Below are positions 44,311 through 56,450 of a stretch of 64,000 nucleotides of DNA, piece after piece; within the stretch, counting starts at the first letter, position 1, and every line of letters begins with the position of its first letter. The stretch comes from Brachypterus glaber. Lineage: Eukaryota; Arthropoda; Insecta; Coleoptera; Kateretidae. The position numbers and the translations under genes are program-made. The DNA is taken from contig OY294049.1 in the NCBI GenBank assembly GCA_958510825.1, positions 24,132,945 through 24,196,944 of the forward strand. Direction: 5' to 3'. The notes beneath the pieces were generated by a model. That model was not told the origin of the DNA. It was given only the letters and a program-made list of their open reading frames with translations, and did no database searches.

Positions 44311-47300
44311 TGGAGTTATTATTTGTGCATATTTGGGGCTATTATACAGGGTTATTCTTTTAAATGGCACAGTACCTTTATCATTTTTTGTGTGATTGGA
44401 TAGAGATGTGCTTCTTTGAGCAAAGTTTTATCTAAGAAAATATTCTACCTGTCGGTGTAATTTTTGAAGTGAAAACTTATTTAGGCGCGTTGATTTATTT
44501 TTGGTAGGGGGAAAACTTATGGATTCGCGTCACCAAGACCTACACCTCTGGTGTTGATGTTTTGCTTCTTTAATAACTTTTTACCTAATTGACGTAGAGA
44601 CTTGAAATTTGAAATATAAGCCTATGGTGACTTTTTCACATGACACATACATAAAAATTCCAAAAAATACTAGCTGTGAAGTTCAAAACAGGTACATCAT
44701 GATTTTCTTTTGGAGTTATTATTTGTGCATATTTGGGGCTATTATATAGGCTTATTCTTTTAAATAGCACAGTACCTTTATCTTTTTGTGTGTGATTGGA
44801 TAGAGATGTGCTTCTTTGAGCAAAGTTTTATCTAAGAACATATTCTACCTGTCGGTGTAATTTTTGAAGTGAAAACTTATTTAGGCGCGTTGATTTATTT
44901 TTGGTAGGGGGAAAACTTATGGATTCGCGTCACCAAGACCTACACCTCTGGTGTTGATGTTTTGCTTCTGTAATAACTTTTTACCTAATTGACGTAGAGA
45001 CTTGAAATTTGAAATATAAGCCTATGGTGACTTTTTTACATGACACATACATAAAAATTCCAAAAAATACTAGCTGTGAAGTTCAAAACAGGTACATCAT
45101 GATTTTCTTTTGGAGTTAATATTTGTGCATATTTGGGGCTATTATATAGGCTTATTCTTTTAAATAGCACAGTACCTTTATCTTTTTTTTGTGATTGGAT
45201 AGAGATGTGCTTCTTTGAGCAAAGTTTTATCTAAGAACATATTCTACCTGTCGGTGTAATTTTTGAAGTGAAAACTTATTTAGGCGCGTTGATTTATTTT
45301 TGGTAGGGGGAAAACTTATGGATTCGCGTCACCAAGACCTACACCTCTGGTGTTGATGTTTTGCTTCTGTAATAACTTTTTACCTAATTGACGTAGAGAC
45401 TTGAAATTTGAAATATAAGCCTATGGTGACTTTTTCACATGACACATACATAAAAATTCCAAAAAATACTAGCTGTGAAGTTCAAAACAGGTACATCATG
45501 ATTTTCTTTTGGAGTTATTATTTGTGCATATTTGGGGCTATTATATAGGCTTATTCTTTTAAATAGCACAGTACCTTTATCTTTTTGTGTGTGATTGGAT
45601 AGAGATGTGCTTCTTTGAGCAAAGTTTTATCTAAGAAAATATTCTACCTGTCGGTGTAATTTTTGAAGTGAAAACTTATTTAGGCGCGTTGATTTATTTT
45701 TGGTAGGGGGAAAACTTATGGATTCGCGTCACCAAGACCTACACCTCTGGTGTTGATGTTTTGCTTCTTTAATAACTTTTTACCTAATTGACGTAGAGAC
45801 TTGAAATTTGAAATATAAGCCTATGGTGACTTTTTCACATGACACATACATAAAAATTCCAAAAAATACTAGCTGTGAAGTTCAAAACAGGTACATCATG
45901 ATTTTCTTTTGGAGTTATTATTTGTGCATATTTGGGGCTATTATATAGACTTATTCTTTTAAATAGCACAGTACCTTTATCTTTTTGTGTGTGATTGGAT
46001 AGAGATGTGCTTCTTTGAGCAAAGTTTTATCTAAGAACATATTCTACCTGTCGGTGTAATTTTTGAAGTGAAAACTTATTTAGGCGCGTTGATTTATTTT
46101 TGGTAGGGGGAAAACTTATGGATTCGCGTCACCAAGACCTACACCTCTGGTGTTGATGTTTTGCTTCTGTAATAACTTTTTACCTAATTGACGTAGAGAC
46201 TTGAAATTTGAAATATAAGCCTATGGTGACTTTTTTACATGACACATACATAAAAATTCCAAAAAATACTAGCTGTGAAGTTCAAAACAGGTACATCATG
46301 ATTTTCTTTTGGAGTTATTATTTGTGCATATTTGGGGCTATTATATAGGCTTATTCTTTTAAATAGCACAGTACCTTTATCTTTTTTTTGTGATTGGATA
46401 GAGATGTGCTTCTTTGAGCAAAGTTTTATCTAAGAACATATTCTACCTGTCGGTGTAATTTTTGAAGTGAAAACTTATTTAGGCGCGTTGATTTATTTTT
46501 GGTAGGGGGAAAACTTATGGATTCGCGTCACCAAGACCTACACCTCTGGTGTTGATGTTTTGCTTCTTTAATAACTTTTTACCTAATTGACGTAGAGACT
46601 TGAAATTTGAAATATAAGCCTATGGTGACTTTTTCACATGACACATACATAAAAATTCCAAAAAATACTAGCTGTGAAGTTCAAAACAGGTACATCATGA
46701 TTTTCTTTTGGAGTTATTATTTGTGCATATTTGGGGCTATTATATAGGCTTATTCTTTTAAATAGCACAGTACCTTTATCTTTTTGTGTGTGATTGGATA
46801 GAGATGTGCTTCTTTGAGCAAAGTTTTATCTAAGAACATATTCTACCTGTCGGTGTAATTTTTGAAGTGAAAACTTATTTAGGCGCGTTGATTTATTTTT
46901 GGTAGGGGGAAAACTTATGGATTCGCGTCACCAAGACCTACACCTCTGGTGTTGATGTTTTGCTTCTGTAATAACTTTTTACCTAATTGACGTAGAGACT
47001 TGAAATTTGAAATATAAGCCTATGGTGACTTTTTTACATGACACATACATAAAAATTCCAAAAAATACTAGCTGTGAAGTTCAAAACAGGTACATCATGA
47101 TTTTCTTTTGGAGTTATTATTTGTGCATATTTGGGGCTATTATATAGGCTTATTCTTTTAAATAGCACAGTACCTTTATCTTTTTTTTGTGATTGGATAG
47201 AGATGTGCTTCTTTGGGCAAAGTTTTATCTAAGAACATATTCTACCTGTCGGTGTAATTTTTGAAGTGAAAACTTATTTAGGCGCGTTGATTTATTTTTG

Positions 47301-47907
47301 GTAGGGGGAAAACTTATGGATTCGCGTCACCAAGACCTACACCTCTGGTGTTGATGTTTTGCTTCTTTAATAACTTTTTACCTAATTGACGTAGAGACTT
47401 GAAATTTGAAATATAAGCCTATGGTGACTTTTTTACATGACACATACATAAAAATTCCAAAAAATACTAGCTGTGAAGTTCAAAACAGGTACATCATGAT
47501 TTTCTTTTGGAGTTATTATTTGTGCATATTTGGGGCTATTATATAGGCTTATTCTTTTAAATAGCACAGTACCTTTATATTTTTTTTGTGATTGGATAGA
47601 GATGTGCTTCTTTGAGCAAAGTTTTATCTAAGAACATATTCTACCTGTCGGTGTAATTTTTGAAGTGAAAACTTATTTAGGCGCGTTGATTTATTTTTGG
47701 TAGGGGGAAAACTTATGGATTCGCTTCACCAATACCTACACCTCTGGTGTTGATGTTTTGCTTCTTTAATAACTTTTTACCTAATTGACATAGAGACTTG
47801 AAATTTGAAATATAAGCCTATGGTGACTATTCAAACATGACACATACATAAAAATTCCAAAAAATACTAGCTGTGAAGTCCAAAACAGGTACATCTTGAT
47901 TTTCTTT
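44311..47907. repeat. Satellite array, nine units of 399-400 bp
   Basis: The phrase TGGAGTTATTATTTGTGCAT begins units at 44311, 44711, 45111, 45510, 45910, 46310, 46709, 47109 and 47508. Inner units are almost identical; the last unit and the edge after 47800 have most changes (GATTCGCTTCACCAATACC, GACTATTCAAACATG). Four linked variable sites define types: T-run versus GTGTGTG; AAGAAAATAT versus AAGAACATAT; CTTTAATAAC versus CTGTAATAAC; TTTTCACATG versus TTTTTACATG. Units 1-2-3 and 4-5-6 follow the same type order, and 7-8 repeat the last two. No frame survives across a unit. Confidence 0.97.
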
Positions 47908-50033
47908 TGTTTTTTAATAACTTTAGATAGGATTGACTTAGCACACCGGTCTGGAAACAATTTTTAGCTCCAATATCTATACTACTATATTATACTACGG
48001 GAAAAAATCATTTAACTATTGTTTTTTGAATAACTTTTTTAAAAAGTATAATTGTTGGAATGGTAGTTTTATTTGACTTCATTTTTTTAATATTCATTTT
48101 ATAGAACTAAAATATACAGGGGATTATTAAGAAAATCAAAGTTAGAAATACTTCCGTTGTTTACTAAATTGGATAATTAGTTAAATTTTATCCAAAGATA
48201 AAAAAAAAACATTTAAAAAATTAATATCTCCTAACCAATGAAAATTGAGAAAAATATGATTGGAGTATGGAATCATTTTTGTACCACCAACGGCAAAAAA
48301 GATATGTACAAAAACCCGTATTTTAGGGGCCTTTTAGGGGCCTATCTTTTTCTGTGTGTCTGTTGAACTTTTTGCCATAGTGCTCGTTGACCCAAAGACC
48401 ATAATACTACATTGATTAACTACATAATTTGAACGTTCTGGTGGGCCTAGTCCCCTAAAAACTGGGGCATATAAAAAAAGAGGGGCCGTATAGGGGTTTG
48501 GTAACCTCTAATCCGATTGAGTTGAAATTTTCACAAATCATCCTTAGATATATGTAAAATAATTTGAAAGATTAATGCGATATATAAAAGGGTGTTCAAA
48601 TGGCAGCCAGTGCTAAAATGTTCTAACACCGAGTGAGTTACGACTTTAAATGCTTTATACCTCCCAACCTATAGAAAATAAAGAAAAAATGTTATAGAAA
48701 ATATTATTGCATTTTTTGTGGTCTTTCATTTTCTGTTTTCTGTTTTTCTAGTATGTTTCAATCAAAAGTTATAGGGCTAAAAACAGTTTTTAGGCGCTTT
48801 TTAGGGCCGTTTAAGGGTCGTCCAAAACTCGAAAATCGGTAGACTTTTTTTTATTGAATTCCTTATTCCAAAATCTATAGGAATACATACTTTTTTTTGA
48901 CTGAGGATTTTTCACAGTTGAAACATATATTGGCTGTAGTATTTAATGAAAATATAATCACAGGTATTACTAAATTTAATGTTAAAAACATAGTGTATTT
49001 TCCGACTTTCTCTGTGTATTTTGAATATAAATAACTGGTGTTAGATAGGTGTTTGGTTACCATTTTATAATATTATAATTATTATAATAAATGCAGTTTG
49101 ATATTATTATTAGTATTGCACACTTTATTATCGTTCAATATTCGTTGAAATGTGAACTTTGGCTGAAGGAAAAAACAAGCCGTGAAGATACGCATTCCAT
49201 TATGTATTATTTACAGTAAATTCATTTCCAAAATAATTTTCAAAAAAATAACAAAAAAATTACATTTTTTTTGAAAGATCTTTTTTAAAAAACAAAAAAT
49301 TATTAAAAGAAAGAATAAAAAAAAGTTTTCAAAAAAAATAGGACACCCTGTATATAAATAAAGTTCAGTCACAGGTCTTATCGATTGTTCTGTTTTATTT
49401 AATTTTAATAAATAAATATAGTATTGATAAGAAATAATGGATGCATATATGGATATAAATCATTGTATGAATATTACCAATATTATTTATTGGTAGAACT
49501 TTCTGTCTTCATATACATAGGAGATGACTCAGACATGCACATGGCTATATATAGGCAAATGTTAGGGTGGAGAGTTGCAGTTACTGTACAAATATGCCAC
49601 TAAAAATGTTTTCTGCACACACAAAAAAATATTTCTTAATTTTTTTTTCAGTGTTGTAGTTATAGTCAGTTTGAGTCAGCAACATTCAGTTAAGGACCTG
49701 TTTTTTTGTTGCTTTTGTGCCTTTGCAAAGCTTTGGGCTCTAGTTTTCTTTTAATAAAAAAAAGCTGGCAATTCTTTAATTCGAAATTTGGCAAAATTGT
49801 GGTTAAATACATGTCAGCAAATGGTAGAGTTCTTAATATGAAAGTTTTTATTGTTAATTTTTTATATTGTATTGTAGACAATTTATTTTATCAGTTTATT
49901 AAGTTTTTACCTTCTACGTAAAGCAATAAAACTCTTAACAGCTTGTTTATGTCTCCAAACCCTTTATTAGGCTACATAAAGTTTATGTCATAAACTAAAC
50001 AGAATTTACAGCTAAATTCAGAAAACCGTTATT
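47908..50033. other. A+T-rich spacer with satellite-like edge and block D
   Basis: 47910-47950 (TTTTTTAATAACTTTAGATA, GATTGACTTAG) looks like a diverged piece of the satellite's TTTAATAACTTTTTACCTAA section. 48300-48360 and 48450-48830 have repeated GGGGCC/GGCGCTTTTTAGGG phrases. 49171-49225 is block D. Nested minus/plus frames at 49690-49921 have no recognisable product. Confidence 0.5.
49171..49225 (+). repeat. Dispersed repeat block, copy D
   Basis: AAAACAAGCCGTGAAGATAC, GCATTCCATTATGTATTATT, TACAGTAAATTC. Closest to blocks A (left part) and B (right part). Confidence 0.65.
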
Positions 50034-50185
50034 TTAAGGCCATATCCACAGCCTCGCATAACACGCATAGTACATAAGAATTCGATGTGATTGGCTTGAT
50101 GTGCCGTCATGTATCGTGTAAGCCAATCACGGTATCGCATTCTTATGTACTATGCGTGTTATGCGAGGCTATGGATATGCCTTAA
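50034..50185. mobile_element. TTAA-flanked hairpin MITE, copy 3
   Basis: TTAAGGCCATATCCACAGCC at the left and TTAAGGCATATCCATAGCCT inverted at the right. The arms continue CTCGCATAACACGCATAGTA and ATAAGAAT-CGATG with almost no mismatch. Best preserved copy of the family. Confidence 0.9.
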
Positions 50186-50308
50186 GGCATCGTTAACCAA
50201 TTCCCATAACCATAAAGATAACGTTATAAGCCTGCCTGCACATTGGGGCACATCAGGCCAATCACGGCATCGTATGTTATGTATGTATGCCTCTGGACGG
50301 CGCTTAAA
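50182..50308. mobile_element. TTAA-type MITE, copy 4, sharing the TTAA of copy 3
   Basis: Begins at the TTAA that closes copy 3 (TTAAGGCATCG) and ends GCCTCTGGACGGCGCTTAA. Internal GGCCAATCACGGCATCGTA is shared with the others, while the left half has diverged. Two insertions used the same TTAA site, or the first was duplicated. Confidence 0.65.
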
Positions 50309-50888
50309 AAATATATATTGTTTTGGTTTCTATAATATTATTTTTAAACACATACTTTTTAGCCCCTAGCCTTATTATCAATACTAACATTTTCTAGAAA
50401 AAATAACTGTAACATGGTACCATCCTTTTTGGAGACCCTAGCAAGAGAATTCCTGTTTCACACACTGCTATACAGTTTTTATCGTTTTACTCAAAATGCT
50501 TTCAGATGGACTTAACCCCCTTCTTGCATGCATGAACACATTCAGTTATAGTAAGGTATATTTTTAGTTGTTTTAAAGATCTAGTTTAAAGTGCGTTACA
50601 GTATTCAATAAAAAACAATCGGTAAATAATACCAAAATTTTGATTCGTGATAATACAGGCAAAAGTATTAAAATCAGCTCTGATAATTTTCTCAGTATAC
50701 ATAAGTAGTTATTTCGAAAGCTTGAATATTGTACTTCACCCTAGTATAAACATAGCCCACTATAGTAAATAAATACTAGCTTATAATGAACATGATCGTA
50801 GGAGGTTAGTTCTATCTTGTAAATCTTATGATAACACCTGTCATGGCTTTCATGATTTTCTTGAAATGCTGTTTTAAAATGACTGTGA
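50309..50888. other. A+T-rich spacer
   Basis: No gene or repeat recognised. Confidence 0.4.
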
Positions 50889-51563
50889 TATACCGGGCGT
50901 CCCAACTCTATTTATCCAGCTATATTCTCGTAAACTAAAAGAGATAATCAAGTTCTGAGAAAACCATCTTCAATAAGATAACTTAAACTATCTTTTAGCA
51001 TAGAGGGATATTTTATTAAATGGAAAGGGGGTCGTGTGATACATCATTTTAAAGCTTATAAAATTCTTCATTTAACTATATATTTTTAATTTTTTAGACC
51101 TTTGTTTTTGGGTGTAAAATAATGTTGAAAATGGGTTTTTTGTCAAAATTTCTCTAAAAAATCAAACAATTTTTTTAAAATTACTAATTTCATGATAAAA
51201 AAACGTAAATTATACTTTTAAACTAATTTTAATTGTCATAGATAAAAATTTACAAAAAAAACTTAAAAAATCGCAATTTTCAGCACAAAAAATTAAAAAA
51301 TCAAAACCTTAAAAAAAATAAAAAATATTCAGTCCAATAGAGAATTTTATTTGCTTTAAAATAATGTATCACACGACCCCCATATTCATTTAAAAAATAT
51401 CCCTCCCCATGCCCCCTGCACCCATTTTAAGAGCTGAAATTATCAAATACATGCTTAAAGATAGTTTAAGTTGTCTTATTTAAGATGGTTTTCACAGAAC
51501 TTGATTATCTCTTTTAGTTTCCGAGAAAATCGCTGGGTAAATAGAGTTGGGACACCCGGTATA
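50889..51563. mobile_element. 675-bp fold-back element, TATACCGGGTGTCCC ends
   Basis: Left TATACCGGGCGTCCCAACTC and inverted right TATACCGGGTGTCCCAACTC, then TATTTA-CCAGC and AACTAAAAGAGATAATCAAG. Further pairs: GGGGGTCGTGTGATACAT-type and TTTTAAAGC. Fragments occur at 33828-33965 and 53570-53650 (ATCACACGACCC). No frame. Confidence 0.9.
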
Positions 51564-52489
51564 CTTAAGTTAATCTTTACAATGAGGTACCTATTAATAC
51601 TTATACCTACATAGCTTAATTTTTCCAGTTAATCTTGTATAATTCAGGATATCAATCTTAGGCCATACTAAATATCTTCTGTTAATTTATGGTGACATAT
51701 ACATATAAATACATTTTTTTGTTTATTTCAATATGGATACAATTAGTATAATTTTTTTTTAATCAAGGTTTTTTTTAAACTCAAGAAATTTTATTATTCA
51801 AAGCAAGCACTTTTAGGTAATTCAAGTATTAACCCTCTTGGTACTGAAGAGAGCCAGCAGCCCGAAACTGTTAGTCTACCAATATCACTCTGTACTATGA
51901 TTATAAAATAGATTGATGGAATAATAAATTAATATTTTTATAATTTTGTTTAAAATTAAAAATTTCTGTTCTTTTAACCCTATAAGTTCAACAATCAAGC
52001 AAAACATTTAATTGTAGAACTAGTGGGTAATCAGGCTTTTAAGCCATTTTATCTAAATAATACGTAGTTCTTCTTCTTCCTTCTTTATGGCCTTTTCTCA
52101 GTGAGATAATTAGCCAGATCCCTAAATACGTAGTTGTTTTAAGTAAAAATTTCTCTGTTAGAAAAGTGAAATATCTTTAAAAACCAGTATAAGGTAGGTG
52201 ACTAAGTTATTGCCATGCTACTAATATTGCCACCCCTTTTAAACTTGTTAGTTCGTCCTCTGTGTCATAGATGGCACTGTCAGTATATCTGTTATATCGA
52301 AAAGATATCTGTTAATTTGATGTATCTGTATCCAGTTGGTAATGGCGTACACAACATCGCAGTTCTTATATCGTGATCGTAAAATTATGCTGATGTGCTT
52401 ACTGTCACAAGCTGGGTAGCATTGATTATTGCAGGGCGAGAACGTAATAAGGTACGCACAAACATGTGAGAAAACCCTCTTTTGTTTTC
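51564..52489. other. A+T-rich spacer
   Basis: No gene. AATACGTAGTT occurs twice (near 52060 and 52124) around a TTCTTCTTCC stretch. Confidence 0.4.
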
Positions 52490-52497
52490 ATCTATCA

Positions 52498-52672
52498 CTA
52501 AGTGTTCTCGATATATTACTTTCAATTACTGTCGACTTTTTGATTGAGTAACGTCAACTTACCTAGTTGGTAGTGAGATAAAGAGTTTTCTCACTACCAA
52601 CTAGGTAAGTTGATATTACTTAATCAAAAAGCCGACAGTAATGGAAAGTACTATATCGAGCACACTTAGTCA
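52498..52672. repeat. ~175-bp hairpin inside the paired repeat
   Basis: Arms TCAACTTACCTAGTTGGTAG and CTACCAACTAGGTAAGTTGA are perfectly paired around AGATAAAGAG-TTTTCTC, with outer AATTACTGTCGACTTTTTGA and CACTAAGTGT imperfectly paired. Confidence 0.85.
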
Positions 52673-53003
52673 TATATGAAATCAATACAAACGTAACCGT
52701 AACTAGACAGAAAAAAATATTTACCGCTAAAGGACACGAAGTGTCCGACACTTACCTAAGGGGAACACCTAGACACAAGACTACTATTCTTAATTTTATA
52801 GTGATTCCATAAAAAAATGATTTTTTGAATTGTCACATATATTAATGTCAATAATATTATTAATAAAATCCGATTTTAACTCCTTGGTAGTAAGAAAAAC
52901 GTAATGCGGTAGTTTTTTTTTTCTGTCTTCGGTCTTGTTTATGGACCTCAGCTCCGCGTCGGTCCACAAAATACGACCTTACACAGAAAAATTCACTTAT
53001 CTC
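52587..53003 (+). repeat. Dispersed repeat, inverted partner of 58958-59700
   Basis: Shares CGCTAAAGGACACGAAGTGT, CCGACACTTACC, ACACAAGACTACTATTC, GGACCTCAGCTCCGC and ACCTTACACAGAAAAATT with the complement of 58958-59700. Includes a GACACGAAGTGTC palindrome. Confidence 0.85.
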
Positions 53004-53160
53004 TACTAGGCCTATAGGAGCGCAAATAACTAATAAATCAAGGTATAAATTTAAACGTTAAGGACGCTGAATGTCATATATTTTAAATATTAAGAAAGTG
53101 TGGATCAGGTGATAGTTGTAAACTATATTTATTACTAGATTAGGTTTATTGCTTTTATAT

Positions 53161-53982
53161 TAGGGTGGGCCGTTCCTTATAGGTGTTTTTTTATTTGAAA
53201 ATTCAATGGCGGGGGGGGGGGGAGATGCATCTTGCAAAGAGAAAAAATGCGTATATTTTATTTTATTTATTTTTTAAATTTTTATGCCCTCTACAAAGGA
53301 TTACATTTTGTACATATATTGTTAGAAAAAATGTTGAAAAAAAAAAATAAGAAAACCTAATAAAAAAAATGCAAAAACTGTTTTATTACAAGAAAAAAGT
53401 TTTACAACCGAAAATAATATTTACAAACATCATAGGCCATATTTTAAGCCACTCTATATTCTGCTTTGTGGTAGAAGTGAGGCGTAATTTCACGTGATTT
53501 AACTCTTATGCGAACAACCCCAAAAATTGCTCCGAAAAATAAAAAAATATTTGGGCAAATAAATAATTTTATAAGCTTTAAAATGACGTATCACACGACC
53601 CTCTCTGTTGAAAAAAAATCCCCCCTTGCCACCCTGTCTCTATCGTGCCCCCTTAGCATACCAAATATATACCAAAAAAATATTTGGGTTATGCTATTTA
53701 TGTGTTCCAAATTTAAAGTTGATATCTTGTGTGTTCCAAATTTAAAGTTGATATCTTAAGCCGTTCAAAACTTAAAGGGCGGGAGGCGGACTTTTGACAC
53801 GCTGTGTACACTACAAATGTGAAGAAATACGATATTTTTATTAATATTAAAGGATTTGTAGAGGGCTCAAGATGACCTTTAATCTGATTCTGATTTTGCA
53901 CACACACTAGGCATATTACAATGCATATTTTGGCGGGTATTGCGTTTAGAAATTCCAGATCTCAATTGTTCGGCCCACCCTA
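53161..53982. mobile_element. 822-bp TIR element, TAGGGTGGGCCG ends
   Basis: TAGGGTGGGCCG at 53161-53172 and inverted at 53971-53982, flanked by A/T-rich sequence that could contain a TA duplication. The interior has a G-run (53210-53221), a fragment of the 50889 element (ATCACACGACCC), and a 29-bp tandem (GTGTTCCAAATTTAAAGTTG twice near 53701 and 53730). Frames on both strands are not supported as genes. Confidence 0.75.
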
Positions 53983-55553
53983 TTTTAAATACATAAATAG
54001 TGTATAACATTTGCGGTTAGTTTCTACGACAATTAACTTTTCATTATATGAAAAAAAGTTTCAATGAATGACTTTTATGAAGAAATTTAATAACTTATGA
54101 GGTTCACTTTATTCACACAAACATCTCTCTCATACACAAGTTATGTAACATAACTAATATTTGAGAAAGGAAATGAAATATTTCATCAACAGAAAAACAA
54201 ATATGATATCCTACACTGTAAAAAGCGGGGTTAAAATAAGAGAGTAATATTAAAAACAAATTATATAATTCATATGATTTAAAACAAGATTATTGTTTTA
54301 TAGGAAATAGGAACTGAATCTTTTAATTTACCCTTTAAATTTAGGATGTTATTGTAATAATAAGTCATTTTTTTGTGGAACGCCAGTACTGGCGTTCCAG
54401 TTGCAGTTAACCTGTATAGCCAATTTTTTGTCGGGTCACCGGAACTAACCACGTTACTGAAACTCGTTTTTGTGATAATCGGTTACATACGGTAAGTGAG
54501 GGAAAGCGATGACGTCACTAACCGGCAGTAACCGCGTCTAACACAGGTTCGGAGGTGAGTTAGATACGGTTAACCGTAAAAACTTAACCTATAAATTGTT
54601 TATTTACACCATAATTTACAGGCCTTTGGGAAATTTTCTCGATTTGTATGCAAAATGTAAAAAATAGAGTGGGTAAGGTATTTCAACTTTTATTTTCTAA
54701 CTTCTAAGTGTTAGCTTATGTGGTTTATCTAATAAATAATTAAATTCTTGTATAAAAAACTATTTAAACTTATTATTGTTGTTTATTTCCTTCCCCATGA
54801 GCAAATAAACTTGGAAATGTAGTTTAAGTGCTTTTTCATCATATCTTATCCAAAGGAAATATAAAAATATATACCTTATCAGTTTTTTGGGAGAAGTTAG
54901 GTTAGGTACTTGTCAAAACCTCAAGAAAATAACCAATGCGTTTTTGTGAGAACTGCACCAACATGCACTCATTCACAATACTGTTTGTTTCGTTTATTAT
55001 TCCACTGTAGAAAGTTGGTAGTCCATGAGATACCAACTTTAAATAGTAAAAGAATGTATGAAACAGAAGGTAGGTACTATGAATATGTAGTTTGGTAAAG
55101 TTAAATACGATATAAAACAATTTTCTGCATGTAAAATTCTTCTGCAGTTTAAATTGTTACTACAACTAATTTATCAGTGTACAAAAGTCAATTGACTTGG
55201 CATCATAAATTTTATTAATTAATTACACAATATGTTTTGGTATAGTTAAATTAAGGGCTTGGTTAACTCAAAGATTAATTACTGACCTTAATTGGTGGTT
55301 AAATTTTAAGATAAAGACAAATTTACTACTTATTTTTAGGAGTGTACTTTAGTGTAGTTTAGTTCAAAGATTACCCTAAAATTGTTTTAGGAACTACCTT
55401 TCTAAGTACATAATTTGATAGTTTAGATTATAATAGCACCATGTTTCTTGTAAGTACAACAAAAATTTTGGTGCAAATATAAAATGAAAAATTTGATAGA
55501 ATTGTTAGTCTATGGTCTAAATATACTTCGGCCTAATTTTATGTTGGGCTTTC
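53983..55553. other. A+T-rich spacer with one perfect palindrome
   Basis: Contains CTACACTGTAAAAAGC near 54212, a CACTGTAAAA-type MITE end without a found partner, the 24-bp palindrome at 54376-54399, and a patch (54420-54560) with several GGTTA/TAACC phrases. No gene; the opposed frames at 54902-55120 share the same bases. Confidence 0.45.
54376..54399. repeat. 24-bp perfect palindrome, TGGAACGCCAGT | ACTGGCGTTCCA
   Basis: TGGAACGCCAGT is followed directly by its complement ACTGGCGTTCCA, with no loop and no mismatch. GC-rich against an A+T-rich background. Confidence 0.9.
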
Positions 55554-55900
55554 CTGGCCATATTTTTTTTTGAAACATAAAAAACGGTGGTTTGGATTTA
55601 CTAAAAAAAAACAAAAAAACATATTATTCAGTATTAATGTCGCTATAGCCCTACCTAGAAGATTTTTTTTTTGACCGAAAAATAACAGAATGGCAGACGT
55701 TTTTGTCTGAAAATCTTTGAAAATTTTTGAAAAAAGTCCACCATTTTGTTATTTTTTGGCCAAAAAAATTTCTTCTAGATAGGACTATAGCGACTTCAAT
55801 AGTGAATAATGTCCCGTTTTGTTTTTTTTTTCAGTCGGTCCAAACGGCCGGAATCATGGCGACCACCGTTTTTTGATGTTTAAAAAAAAATTATGGCCAG
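55554..55900. mobile_element. ~347-bp hairpin element
   Basis: Arms CTGGCCATATTTTTTTTTGA and inverted CTGGCCATAATTTTTTTTTA, then AAACATAAAAAACGGTGG / CCACCGTTTTTTGATGTT, GTCGCTATAGCCCTACCTAG / TAGATAGGACTATAGCGAC, ACAGAATGGCAGAC / CCACCATTTTGT. Centre near 55725. Confidence 0.8.
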
Positions 55901-56450
55901 AAAATTGCACTGTAAAAATCTAAAGAAATTTATTTTGTATTCTTTGAATATAAATAAATATACCTACAAAATTTCACAATTATATCCTTTTTCTTTCTAT
56001 ATAAAAAAAAGGTTATTTTTATAATTTTTAAGGTAGAAAGACCCCTTAAATTTGTCCAATACAAAGGTGAACACAGTGTATCTAGATCTTTTTAGACTAC
56101 AATGTAAAAAGCAAATCTGAATATTCAGATACAAATGGATAGGAAGTTATTATCCTATACAATTGTGCTTTAATTTTTGTTAAAAATACGCAACATTTTT
56201 ATACCTTATCTAAATATTAAGATACGTGACTTTAAAACTAAGGCTGCAATGATCTGTATATTTATTAGTGGAAAATAATTTTTGACGGCAAATGGCTCGG
56301 AAAATTCAGATGCATGTCATTCAGATGGTAATAAATACTGGTCGGATCGAAGTATTCATTTACCGAGGGCAAGCAAAAATAAAAAAAAAACTATTTTTTA
56401 AAGTAAATAGACACTTTAAACTCTATAGATATATCTAGTTTTATGTTGAT
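55901..56450. other. A+T-rich spacer
   Basis: No gene or repeat recognised. Confidence 0.4.

Noticed and set aside
44311..47907. CRISPR-like array
   Set aside because: Units are 400 bp, contiguous and nearly identical with no spacers. The setting is eukaryotic; it is a satellite.
53508..53907. Opposed frames on both strands in the TAGGGTGGGCCG element as a transposase
   Set aside because: Short, overlapping, without DDE-like motifs, and one contains a 29-bp tandem duplication.
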